From: Thermoguttaceae bacterium
GTDB taxonomy: Bacteria > Planctomycetota > Planctomycetia > Pirellulales > Thermoguttaceae
DNA length: 47,044 nt
NCBI GenBank assembly: GCA_017937685.1
Contig: JAGBDD010000046.1
Coordinates: forward strand, 1-47,044
Reading direction: 5' to 3'
Position numbers and translations under genes: made by a program
In this document: positions 26,556-34,228 of the stretch, in pieces
Numbering within the stretch: the first letter of the stretch is position 1
Layout of the letters: every line of letters begins with the position of its first letter
Notes under the pieces: model-generated
The model's database searches: none
What the model saw: the letters and a program-made list of their open reading frames with translations, nothing else
What the model was told of the DNA's origin: nothing

Positions 26556-27407
26556 TTACAACGTTTCGACAAATTCTTTCCAAAGCGCGTCCGGAGTCGT
26601 TTGATACTCTTCCGCGAAAAACTTCTCGCCGTTTTTGCGGGCTCGCAGGGCGCGGTGCAATTTAATCAAAAATTCCGGGTCTTTTTCGCGAATCAGCCAA
26701 TCGAAGAACGTCGCGGTAATCCCGTAGCCTTGTTTGTAGCTCGAGCGTTTCGGATCGATGCGCCAATGGTTGCGCGAACGCGGTTCCGAAACGTAATAGC
26801 GGACGTAGTCGGCGATCCCTTCGGTCGTCCAAAATTCGCCGCGACGGTACGCTTGCACGACGTGCGTCGCTTCGTGAACGACGAGACCGAAATCTTTCGG
26901 GCTCTTCTTAATCCAATTACTCGAAACGGTAATCTCGCGCCCCGCCGCGTAAGCGACGCCGTCCATATCTTTGAAGACCAAACGAATCGTATAGTCGTCC
27001 GGAATTTTCGCGACCGCGTCTTTGCCGTCGAGCGCTTCGACGATTTTCGGGAACCAGTAAATCAGGCGGTTTTTCGCGGACTCGGCCCACTCGGCGGCTT
27101 CCGGCGCGTCGGTAACGTCGACTTCCACTTTGATCGTTTTCGCCGGGAATTCGCCGGTTTTCGTCCACTCGGCGCGGACGTATTCGCGGACTTGCTCCGG
27201 CAATTTGTCGAGCGGTTCGAACGCTTCGATTCGCGTTTCGACGCCGTCGACCGTCGCGATCGCGACCGCCGGTTGGTTCTCCGTTTTCTCGAACTTCACC
27301 GAAACGCCCTCGGGCAGCGTCGGCGCGTCCTGCGCAAAAGTCGACGGAACGACGCAAAACGCCGTCGTCGCCAATAAAGCCAATAATTTTCCGCGCGTCG
27401 TTTTCAT
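26556..27407 (-). CDS. Exported basic-secretory-protein family putative metallopeptidase
   Basis: 283 aa. Sec signal peptide at residues 1-25 (ends TFAQ). The zinc-binding motif HEATH (His178, Glu179, His182) is followed by YRRGEFWTTEGIADYVRYY, in which Glu196 is a likely third ligand. This is the pattern of the basic secretory protein family (plant BSP-like proteins), whose peptidase activity is inferred from the motif. AAGGAG precedes the ATG by seven bases. It lies between hdrB and hdrA but is predicted to leave the cytoplasm, so a part in the Hdr complex is unlikely. Confidence 0.82.
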   Translation of the reverse strand: MKTTRGKLLALLATTAFCVVPSTFAQDAPTLPEGVSVKFEKTENQPAVAIATVDGVETRIEAFEPLDKLPEQVREYVRAEWTKTGEFPAKTIKVEVDVTDAPEAAEWAESAKNRLIYWFPKIVEALDGKDAVAKIPDDYTIRLVFKDMDGVAYAAGREITVSSNWIKKSPKDFGLVVHEATHVVQAYRRGEFWTTEGIADYVRYYVSEPRSRNHWRIDPKRSSYKQGYGITATFFDWLIREKDPEFLIKLHRALRARKNGEKFFAEEYQTTPDALWKEFVETL

Positions 27408-27439
27408 CGGCGCTCCTTTTTACCGTTGCAATGATAAGA

Positions 27440-28399
27440 CTATTCGTTAAAATACAAGTTTTCGCGCAACAGGGCCAAGCTCTTCGGAATCGCGGTCGCC
27501 GGGTTTTCTTTCCCCTCGAACTCGAGCGAAACGAAGCCTCGGTAGTTATATTTCCGGAAGAGTTCCCCATATTTAGCGTAATCGAGCGGAAGCGAGTACC
27601 ACAAACCGCCGCCATAGTAGGTTTTCGCCTGCACAAAATGAGCGCGCGGCAAAACTTTTTCGAACTGCTCGACCGTTTCGTCGAGGAAGTTGCCGGTGTC
27701 GAGGCAACAGCCGAAATAGGGCGAGTCGATCGCGTCGAGAACTTTAATCAACCCGTCGGCGGTGCGCGCCAAGCCCCAGTGATTTTCGAGGCAAAGCATC
27801 ACGCCGTTCTTTTCGGCGCACGGCAAAATTTTCTCGAACGCGTCGACGACCCAGCCGAACGCTTCCTCGTCGGTATGCCCCGGGAGCGGATTTTCGATCC
27901 CGCGGTGTTCCATCAACGCGTCGAAGCTGCCCCAGGAATCCCAACGCCCGGTGTTGACGCGGATCGCCGGAATCCCCATTTCGGCGGCCAATTCGACGCT
28001 ATGTTTGGTGATTTCGATATTTTTTTGGCGCTCTTCGGCGTCCGGACGCACGAACGTTTGGTGCGTCGACATACAGCAGAGCGACAACCCGTATTTGAAC
28101 GCGTCGCGACGCAGGCTCTTCAAGTACGGCATGTCGACGCGGTCGAGCTGCTTTTCCAAGACTTCGAACGCGTCGAACCCGGCGTCGGCGGCTTGGCGCA
28201 AACACCAGTCCATCGGCGCCTTGTCCTTCGCGAAATGCCAATAAGAGTAACTCGAAACGGCGATCGGGTTCCCGCGACGCGCCCCGGACGCCGATTTCGG
28301 CGGCTCTTGCGCTTGAACGTTGTTCGCGCCGACCGCCAAGCCGGTCAGTCCGAGCGCCGCGTTTTTCAAGAAAGAACGTCGATTCGCGTTGTTTTCCAT
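27440..28399 (-). CDS. Tat-exported sugar phosphate isomerase/epimerase-like TIM barrel
   Basis: 319 aa. The N-terminus NRRSFLKNAALGLTGLAVGA is a twin-arginine signal. The rest is an AP-endonuclease-2-type TIM barrel (xylose isomerase-like): AGFDAFEVLE, a metal-ligand strand CLENHWG, a CCLDTGNF strand and the final VSLEFEG. Such exported sugar isomerases or epimerases are frequent in Planctomycetota. GAGGAG precedes the ATG by ten bases. It starts 89 bp after hdrB and ends 32 bp before the metalloprotein gene, so the three may share a transcript. The substrate is unknown. Confidence 0.85.
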   Translation of the reverse strand: MENNANRRSFLKNAALGLTGLAVGANNVQAQEPPKSASGARRGNPIAVSSYSYWHFAKDKAPMDWCLRQAADAGFDAFEVLEKQLDRVDMPYLKSLRRDAFKYGLSLCCMSTHQTFVRPDAEERQKNIEITKHSVELAAEMGIPAIRVNTGRWDSWGSFDALMEHRGIENPLPGHTDEEAFGWVVDAFEKILPCAEKNGVMLCLENHWGLARTADGLIKVLDAIDSPYFGCCLDTGNFLDETVEQFEKVLPRAHFVQAKTYYGGGLWYSLPLDYAKYGELFRKYNYRGFVSLEFEGKENPATAIPKSLALLRENLYFNE

Positions 28400-28440
28400 C
28401 GCCGATTTACTCCTCGTTTTCGCTAAATTTTCTCTATACT

Positions 28441-28468
28441 AACGGCGCCGCCGCGCGACGACGCCGTT
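28441..28468 (-). other. GC-rich hairpin between hdrB and the isomerase gene
   Basis: AACGGCG and CGCCGTT enclose 14 GC-rich bases. On the minus strand no T-run follows, so it may weaken or process rather than end the hdrCB transcript. Confidence 0.35.
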
Positions 28469-28488
28469 TTTCGCCTTTTTCGCTTCGA

Positions 28489-29334
28489 CTATTTCGACAA
28501 TTTCGTTTGCGTGAAGTGGCGATGAACGTCGAGTTGCGACGGTTTCAGTCCGAGCGCCATCCCGACCAAGTCGGTCAGGTAGAAAATCGGAACGTCCGCC
28601 GCCAAGCCGAGTTTCTTCGCGTCGGCTTGCTTCATATCGAGGTTGACTTGGCACATCGGGCACGCGACGACGACGCAGTTGGCGCCGGAATCGAGCGCGT
28701 TTTTCAAAATGCGATGCGACATTTGCGCGACGCCGTCCGCGTCGCAGAGCGTCAACCCGCCGCCGCAACAGACCGTCTTGCAGTTCCAGTCGACCGGCGA
28801 CGCGCCGAGTTTCGCGAGGAGTTCGTCCATCGACGTCGGATGTTCGAAGTCGTCGAATTTCAACGTCTTCGGCGGACGCGTCAAAAGGCAGCCGTAATAG
28901 CAGGCCGGTTTGAACTCTTCAAGTTTGCGCGTCGCTTTTTCGGCGATAACGTCGTATCCGACCGCTTGGAAAACTTGAATCAAGTTGAGAACGTCGACCG
29001 AGCCGGAAAGGGGCGTTTCGACGATTTTTTCCATCTCGGCGCGAACTTCGTCGTTTTGGAGTTCGTCGCTCGCCTTTTTCAGCTCCATCGAACACATCGG
29101 GCACGGCGCGAAAAGGCGGTCGAGATTCATTTTTTGCGCGATCCCCAAGTTGCGGGCCGGAAGCGCGGTCGCCAACTTCTTGTTGATCGAGTGCGCGGCG
29201 GTCGCACCGCAGCAAATCCAATCTTGAAGTTCGTCGAGTTGAACGTCCAACGCCTTCAAACACGCGCGCACCGACGTTTCGTAATCGTCCGACGAACCGT
29301 GCAGAGCGCAACCCGGATAATAACCGATATTCAT
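28489..29334 (-). CDS. hdrB: Heterodisulfide reductase subunit B
   Basis: 281 aa from the ATG at 29332-29334, chosen because AGAGG precedes it and HdrB begins MNIGYYPGCALHG. Two cysteine-rich CCG domains are present: PGC...WICCGATAAHS...APCPMC, and ACYYGC...TVCCGGG...ACPMCQ. In HdrB these bind the noncubane [4Fe-4S] clusters at which a disulfide is reduced. The true substrate in bacteria is unsettled; in Desulfovibrio DsrC has been proposed. hdrC ends 29 bp upstream. No membrane segment, so the complex is soluble. Confidence 0.93.
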   Translation of the reverse strand: MNIGYYPGCALHGSSDDYETSVRACLKALDVQLDELQDWICCGATAAHSINKKLATALPARNLGIAQKMNLDRLFAPCPMCSMELKKASDELQNDEVRAEMEKIVETPLSGSVDVLNLIQVFQAVGYDVIAEKATRKLEEFKPACYYGCLLTRPPKTLKFDDFEHPTSMDELLAKLGASPVDWNCKTVCCGGGLTLCDADGVAQMSHRILKNALDSGANCVVVACPMCQVNLDMKQADAKKLGLAADVPIFYLTDLVGMALGLKPSQLDVHRHFTQTKLSK

Positions 29335-29363
29335 TTTCGAAACCTCTTTCAAACGTTCGTCGT

Positions 29364-29930
29364 TCAGATTTTCACGCCGCACTTGTCGAAGATGCGCTTC
29401 ACGATCGCCTTGTCTTTAACCGGCGACCCCAGTTTGAAGTGCAACTTTTTCTTGCCCAACATTTTCGGCCCGAGCGTCGCGTCTTTGAGCGCGCCCATCA
29501 GCTCGAAGCGGCTCAAGAAATGACGAATTTCGAAATCGGCGACCATTTCCAGTTCGTTCGTGCGACCGTTTTTGCGAACGCTGCGCAGGAACGCCTTTTG
29601 GAACGCGACGATTTTCGCCGCTTCCGGCGACGCGCAATTTTCTTCGATCGCGATTTGACGCATCGCGTCGATCACGCCGGCGACTTCGCAAGATTTCGGG
29701 CAACGCGCCGAACAAGTCAAGCAGGAAACGCAACGCCAAATCGAATCCGATTCCGCCCCTTCGAGAACGTCGCCCGTTTGCGCGGCGCGCATCAGACGCG
29801 TCGGCGACAACTTCATCGAGACGCCGCGAGGGCACCCCGCCGCGCATTTGCCGCATTGGTAACAGTCGTTAAGTCGCGTGTGCGCCAAGGCTTCGACGCG
29901 CGATTTCCAATCTCGTTTCGACGTCCCCAT
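29364..29930 (-). CDS. hdrC: Heterodisulfide reductase subunit C
   Basis: 188 aa from the ATG at 29928-29930, which GAGGAG precedes by six bases; an alternative start 18 codons upstream adds residues not seen in the family. Two [4Fe-4S] motifs, CYQCGKCAAGCP and CVSCLTCSARCP, bridge HdrA and HdrB. It is first in the hdr-flx block, and a good promoter lies 100 bp upstream. Its presence with hdrA, hdrB and flxDCBA makes the set complete. Confidence 0.93.
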   Translation of the reverse strand: MGTSKRDWKSRVEALAHTRLNDCYQCGKCAAGCPRGVSMKLSPTRLMRAAQTGDVLEGAESDSIWRCVSCLTCSARCPKSCEVAGVIDAMRQIAIEENCASPEAAKIVAFQKAFLRSVRKNGRTNELEMVADFEIRHFLSRFELMGALKDATLGPKMLGKKKLHFKLGSPVKDKAIVKRIFDKCGVKI

Positions 29931-30026
29931 TCCGTCTCCTCGAATATTTATTAAAAAAGCTATAAAAACGCAAAGATTAGACAACGCTAACTATTTCCTA
30001 CGCGCCGTTTATCCGCGATTCTTACA

Positions 30027-30054
30027 ATTATGACGATTCATTTAATTCTGTCAA
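30027..30054 (-). promoter_or_regulatory. Promoter of the hdr-flx block
   Basis: On the minus strand: -35 TTGACA (30049-30054), 16-base spacer, -10 CATAAT (30027-30032), giving a leader of about 90 bases. The 29931-30315 gap is AT-rich and also must hold a plus-strand promoter for the next gene, which I could not place. No perfect Rex-type operator was seen. Confidence 0.65.
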
Positions 30055-30315
30055 GGCGAATTACGCCGACGGAAGCCAAAAGTTTCCGTCTTATTTCCTT
30101 ATTTTAAATCGCGACGTCAAAATTTTCAAGTTTTTTTAGCGAAAAAATCTTTATTCTCGCGGATTTTTCAAGCGCTTCGACCGTTTCGTCGAACGATAAA
30201 TGTTAACGCGCTCTTATGTTCGCCGCCTTCCAAAGCGAAACGAGCGTTCTTGCGACGCGGTCGTTTTTCCGCGTCGCTTTCGCCCCGCTTCACCCCAAAA
30301 TCGAGAATTTAACGA

Positions 30316-31953
30316 ATGGAAAACGCTTCGTCGGAAAACGGTCGCTCGCTTTTGGGAAAAACGCTCTTTTTTTACGGTCGTCTCGCTTTTTCGTCGCGCC
30401 GCGACGCCGAGCGGTTCGCCCGCGAACGCGGTTTTCGGGTCGCCTCGACGCTTCGCGAAACGGTCGACCGAATTGTTCTCGGCGAAGGCGAGCCGCTCGC
30501 GCAAGTTCGAACGCGTCTCGCCGCCGAGTTCGACGAACGCTCGCGCCGCGCTTTCGAACTCGGAACGCTTGTTCTCGTCTCGGAAACGCAATTTTGGAAC
30601 GAACTAGCGGCGACGTATCCGACCGCCGCGCCGCAACCGCCGTCGGAAGAACCGCCGCGCCCGACGCCGAACGCCGCGTTTCTCTTCCCGGAACTCGCGC
30701 CGAGCGCCGAAAATCGCCCGAAACCGGAAACGGAGCCGGAACCGTCGCTCGAAACGCTCGAAGAACTCGCCGCGTCCGAAGCGTTCGGTTGCACTCCCGC
30801 CGCGCTCGCGGAATTGGTCGGCGTTTCGATCGAAACGGTTCGACGTTGGCGCCGTCGCGGGCTTCTCTCGACGACGGTCGAAAACGGACGGCTCCCCTCC
30901 TTCTCGACGCGCGCCGTTCTCGTCGCCAAGCGGTTGGCGTTCCTTTGCTCGACCGGGCTTTCCGACGAGTTCGTCGAACGCCGCGTCGCCGCCTTTCGCG
31001 ACTTCGGCCCCGACGTCGAGTCGATTATCTTGCGTTTGACCCTTTCGAGCGACGGTCGCGACGTTCTTCTCGACGGCGACGCGGGCCCGGTCGACTTCCG
31101 CGGCCAACGCCGATTCGATTTCGGCGCGCTCCCGACCGACGGTTCCGGGCCGCTTCCGCCGACGCCCCCCTTTCTTTCGCAAGCGGAAGAGGAAATCGCG
31201 CTCGCCGAACGCCTCGTCGAACGGTTCGAAACGCCGATTCAACCGTCGGAACCGCTCGCGCCGCCGCCGTTTCTCGCGTTTTTCGCCGACGCGCCGACGC
31301 CGGTCGCGCCGACTTCGCCCGTTTCCTCCGCTCCGCCGCCGTCGAAACGAATCGAGTTTTCCGCCGCTCCGTCGACGCGGTTCGACTTCTCCGTCTCCCC
31401 CTTTTCCGACGCCGAACAAACGACGCGCCCCGTTCTCGCGTTCGACAAAGCCGCTCGCGAACGTTGGCGCGACGCGACCAAACGCCGGGTCGTTCGACTT
31501 TGCGAGTCCGCTTGGAACCTCGAACGCGAAGGATATTGGGAAGAGGCGGCGCGGCTCTATCGCGGCGCGCTCTTAGCGGGCGGGCTCGACGCGGGCGTCT
31601 GCTTCCGGTTGGGCAAGCTCCTTTATTTGCTCGGCGACTTTTCGGCGGCCCGCGAACGTTTTTACGCGACGCTGGAACTCGACGAAGATTTCGTCGACGC
31701 CCGGTTCGAGTTGGCGAAAACGCTCGTTTCGCTCGGGGAATTCGACGACGCGGTCGCCGCGTTCGAAGGCGCGCTCGCCGAACGCCCGGACGACCCGAAC
31801 GTCCGATTCGAACTTGGAAAACTTTATCTTCGACTCGGACGCCGCGAAGCCGCCGTCGACGAACTGCGTCAAGCCGCCGCGACGCTCGACGACGAAAAAA
31901 TCGCCGACGACGTTCGCCGCCTTCTCTTTTCGTTGGCGCGCAACGATTTTTAA
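30316..31953 (+). CDS. BRCT-like, MerR-type HTH and TPR fusion protein
   Basis: 545 aa. Residues ~10-100 fit a BRCT domain (LLGKTLFFYGRLAFSSRRDAE, DRIVLGEG, VLVSETQFWNEL). A Pro/Glu-rich linker follows. Residues ~158-215 form a MerR-like winged HTH: TPAALAELVGVSIETVRRWRRRGLL. After a Pro/Ala-rich linker, residues ~400-545 hold about four TPR units (GYWEEAARLYRGAL, GDFSAARERFYATLELD, GEFDDAVAAFEGAL, GRREAAVDELRQA). The parts suggest a DNA-binding scaffold, perhaps sensing DNA damage or assembling partners; no role is established. Weak ribosome site. Confidence 0.78.
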   Translation: MENASSENGRSLLGKTLFFYGRLAFSSRRDAERFARERGFRVASTLRETVDRIVLGEGEPLAQVRTRLAAEFDERSRRAFELGTLVLVSETQFWNELAATYPTAAPQPPSEEPPRPTPNAAFLFPELAPSAENRPKPETEPEPSLETLEELAASEAFGCTPAALAELVGVSIETVRRWRRRGLLSTTVENGRLPSFSTRAVLVAKRLAFLCSTGLSDEFVERRVAAFRDFGPDVESIILRLTLSSDGRDVLLDGDAGPVDFRGQRRFDFGALPTDGSGPLPPTPPFLSQAEEEIALAERLVERFETPIQPSEPLAPPPFLAFFADAPTPVAPTSPVSSAPPPSKRIEFSAAPSTRFDFSVSPFSDAEQTTRPVLAFDKAARERWRDATKRRVVRLCESAWNLEREGYWEEAARLYRGALLAGGLDAGVCFRLGKLLYLLGDFSAARERFYATLELDEDFVDARFELAKTLVSLGEFDDAVAAFEGALAERPDDPNVRFELGKLYLRLGRREAAVDELRQAAATLDDEKIADDVRRLLFSLARNDF

Positions 31954-32021
31954 ACGTTATTTCAAACGTCGCGCCAAAAATGACTCGCGAACGCCCGCGC
32001 TTTCCCCTTTCAAACGCCAAA

Positions 32022-32060
32022 ACGCCGCGTCGAGCGAACTCGAACGCGGCGCTTTCGTTT
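32022..32060. terminator. Terminator between convergent genes
   Basis: GCCGCGTCGAG (32024-32034) pairs with CTCGAACGCGGC (32039-32050), with one bulged base and a four-base loop. The T-rich tail is broken (GCTTTCGTTT), so it is weaker than the others. Confidence 0.6.
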
Positions 32061-32087
32061 CCCGCTCTCTCAAGCGGCGTTAATCGG

Positions 32088-33167
32088 TTATTTCGCGAAC
32101 TTCTCGATCGGCGGCGTCGGAACCGTTTCGAGCAATTTCGCGATAATTTTGTCGGTCGTCATTCCCTCGGCTTGCGCTTGGAAGTTCGCGCCGACCCGCT
32201 TGCGCAAAACAGGAATCGCGGCGGCTTTCACGTCCTCGACCGAAACGGCGAACCGCCCGTCCATCGCGGCGAACGCTTTCCCGCCGTTGATCAAATATTG
32301 CCCGGCGCGCGGCCCGGCGCCCCAGTCGACCAACTCGCGAACAAAATCCGGCGCGCTCGGGTCGGCCGGTCGCGTCGCTCGAACGAGCCGCGCCGCGTAT
32401 TGAATAACGTACTGACTAACGGCGACCGACGAAACGAGCTTTTGCATTCCCAGCAACGTTTTCGCGTTCAGGAGGCGGCGCGGTTCGACCGATTCGCCGC
32501 GAGTCGTCGCCGTCAAAATCTTCTCCTCCTCTTCGAGCGTCGGATAGTCGATTTTAACGTTGAACATAAAACGGTCGAGCTGCGCTTCGGGGAGCGGATA
32601 CGTCCCTTCTTGGTCGATCGGGTTTTGGGTCGCGACGACCAAGAACGGCTCCGGCAGCTTGTACGTCTTTCCGGCGACGGTAACTTCCCGCTCCTGCATC
32701 GCTTGGAGCAGCGCGGACTGCGTTTTCGGCGGCGTTCGGTTGATTTCGTCGGCGAGCAAAACGTTCGTAAAAACGGGCCCTTCGACGAAGCGGAACGTTC
32801 GTTTTCCTTGCGCGTCTTCCTCCAAAACGGTCGTCCCGGTAATGTCGGACGGCGTTAAGTCCGGGGTGAACTGAATCCGCTGGAAATTAACGTCGAGAAT
32901 CTTCGCGATCGTCGAGACGGTCAGCGTCTTGGCGAGCCCCGGAACGCCTTCGAGCAAACAGTGTCCGCGGGTGAAAATCGCCGCGAAAATCTGTTTGATA
33001 ACGTCCTTTTGCCCGACGACGACCTTCGCCAGCTCCGCTTCCAACGCCTGCCGCGTTTGCCCGAACTCTTGAAGGAGCGCGCCCAAATCGAGCCGACCTT
33101 GCGGCGTCAACTTAGCGACGCTCGGCGCCGCCGCGTTTCCCGAATTTCCCGCTTCCGTTTTTCCCAT
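32088..33167 (-). CDS. MoxR-family AAA+ ATPase (second copy)
   Basis: 359 aa. Walker A is EGVPGLAKT (~73-81), with Ala before Lys as in many MoxR proteins. Walker B is VLLADEINRTPPKTQSALL, and the sensor segment is ATQNPIDQEGTYPLPEAQLDRF. The C-terminal lid is intact. This copy is more typical of the canonical MoxR group than the one at 4698-5642. It is last in a minus-strand run after the OleB-like hydrolase; no DUF58 or VWA gene adjoins it. The ribosome site is distant (AAAGGA, ~14 bases). Confidence 0.93.
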   Translation of the reverse strand: MGKTEAGNSGNAAAPSVAKLTPQGRLDLGALLQEFGQTRQALEAELAKVVVGQKDVIKQIFAAIFTRGHCLLEGVPGLAKTLTVSTIAKILDVNFQRIQFTPDLTPSDITGTTVLEEDAQGKRTFRFVEGPVFTNVLLADEINRTPPKTQSALLQAMQEREVTVAGKTYKLPEPFLVVATQNPIDQEGTYPLPEAQLDRFMFNVKIDYPTLEEEEKILTATTRGESVEPRRLLNAKTLLGMQKLVSSVAVSQYVIQYAARLVRATRPADPSAPDFVRELVDWGAGPRAGQYLINGGKAFAAMDGRFAVSVEDVKAAAIPVLRKRVGANFQAQAEGMTTDKIIAKLLETVPTPPIEKFAK

Positions 33168-33259
33168 CGCTTCGTTCCGATTCCTTTCGTCGCTCGACGC
33201 GTTTCTCCAAACCGCCTAAGTTAACGCGGTTGGCTTTTCGGCGCCGACGTTCGCTCTCG

Positions 33260-34177
33260 TTACTTTTCCAAAAACTCGCGAATCGCCGCGATCGTTTCTT
33301 CCGGCGCGTCTTCCGTCAGGTAGTGCCCGATTCCTTTGAGTTCGCGAACGAAGGCGTTCGGGTAATACTCTTGGAACTTCTTCATAAAGATTTCCGGCGG
33401 GAAGCACCAGTCCTCCATCCCCCAAATCAGCGCGATTTCTTTGTCGGCCAACGTCGGGAGCTTCTCTTGAATCGTTTTCAGCGTCTCGTAGGAGCGGTGG
33501 CGCGGCGACGTCGGAATATCCTGCACAAACTCGCAGACGGCGATTCGGTTCGCCCAAGTGTCGTAAGGCGCGAGGAGACCGGCTTTCACTTCTTCGGAGA
33601 GGCCCTTTTCGGTCGCCATTTTCGTCGCGGCGCGCGGGAAAACGTTCAGCCCTTGGAGCATAATCCGCTTCAAAATCGGGATATGGCAAAGGCGAATCCG
33701 CTTCGGAACGCGGTCGTTCAAGTAGGCGGCGGTGTTCATCAAAACGATTTTCGAAAACCGTTCCGGAATCCGCGTCGCGGTTCCCATCGCGACGGCCCCG
33801 CCCCAGTCGTGCGCGATCAACGCGACGTTCTTTAAGTCGAGTTTTTCGACGAATTTGCGCAAATCCTCGGCGCGGCGGTCGAGCGAATACGGGTACTTGC
33901 GAATCGACGGTTTTTCCGAGAGACCGCAACCGATATGGTCGACGGCGATCGTTCGATATTTCCCGCGAAACGCCTTGATCACGTCGCGGAAAATAAACGA
34001 CCAAGTCGGGTTGCCGTGCGACATTAGGAGCGTCGGACGCTCGACGCCGTCCGGTTCGGTCGGGCCTTCGTCGACGTAATGATATTGGAATCCGTCGATT
34101 TCGACGTAACGCGATTCAAACGGGTAAAGCGGGCGCCAAAGCGCGTCGTTTTTAGTCTTGACGGAAAAAGTCGACAT
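33260..34177 (-). CDS. OleB-like alpha/beta hydrolase (haloalkane dehalogenase family)
   Basis: 305 aa. The family signatures are HGNPTWSF (oxyanion region), Asp124 in AHDWGG as nucleophile, His285 in GIGHYLTED, and an acidic residue near WGMED. Segments DHIGCGLSEKP, NTAAY, GLNVF and APYDTWANRIAVCEFVQDIP match the OleB pattern I recall, more than classic dehalogenases. OleB opens and decarboxylates beta-lactones in long-chain olefin synthesis. No oleC or oleD is adjacent, and the KASIII encoded 2.8 kb upstream lacks OleA features. The ATG at 34175-34177 has GGGAG before it. Confidence 0.8.
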   Translation of the reverse strand: MSTFSVKTKNDALWRPLYPFESRYVEIDGFQYHYVDEGPTEPDGVERPTLLMSHGNPTWSFIFRDVIKAFRGKYRTIAVDHIGCGLSEKPSIRKYPYSLDRRAEDLRKFVEKLDLKNVALIAHDWGGAVAMGTATRIPERFSKIVLMNTAAYLNDRVPKRIRLCHIPILKRIMLQGLNVFPRAATKMATEKGLSEEVKAGLLAPYDTWANRIAVCEFVQDIPTSPRHRSYETLKTIQEKLPTLADKEIALIWGMEDWCFPPEIFMKKFQEYYPNAFVRELKGIGHYLTEDAPEETIAAIREFLEK

Positions 34178-34228
34178 ATTCGCTCCCAAAACGGAAAACT
34201 TAAACGGCTGTTAAAATTGAGGATAAGA

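Noticed and set aside
25375..26604. 409-aa ORF antisense to hdrA
   Set aside because: HdrA is unmistakable on the minus strand across this span.
29931..30060. Rex operator in front of hdrC
   Set aside because: A redox repressor site would be expected near an NADH-linked complex, but no TTGTGA-N6-TCACAA-like palindrome was found.
30216..32858. 880-aa plus-strand ORF
   Set aside because: It is another frame across the BRCT/HTH/TPR gene and the antisense of the second moxR. It is Arg-rich with no domain, while both real genes show conserved motifs.
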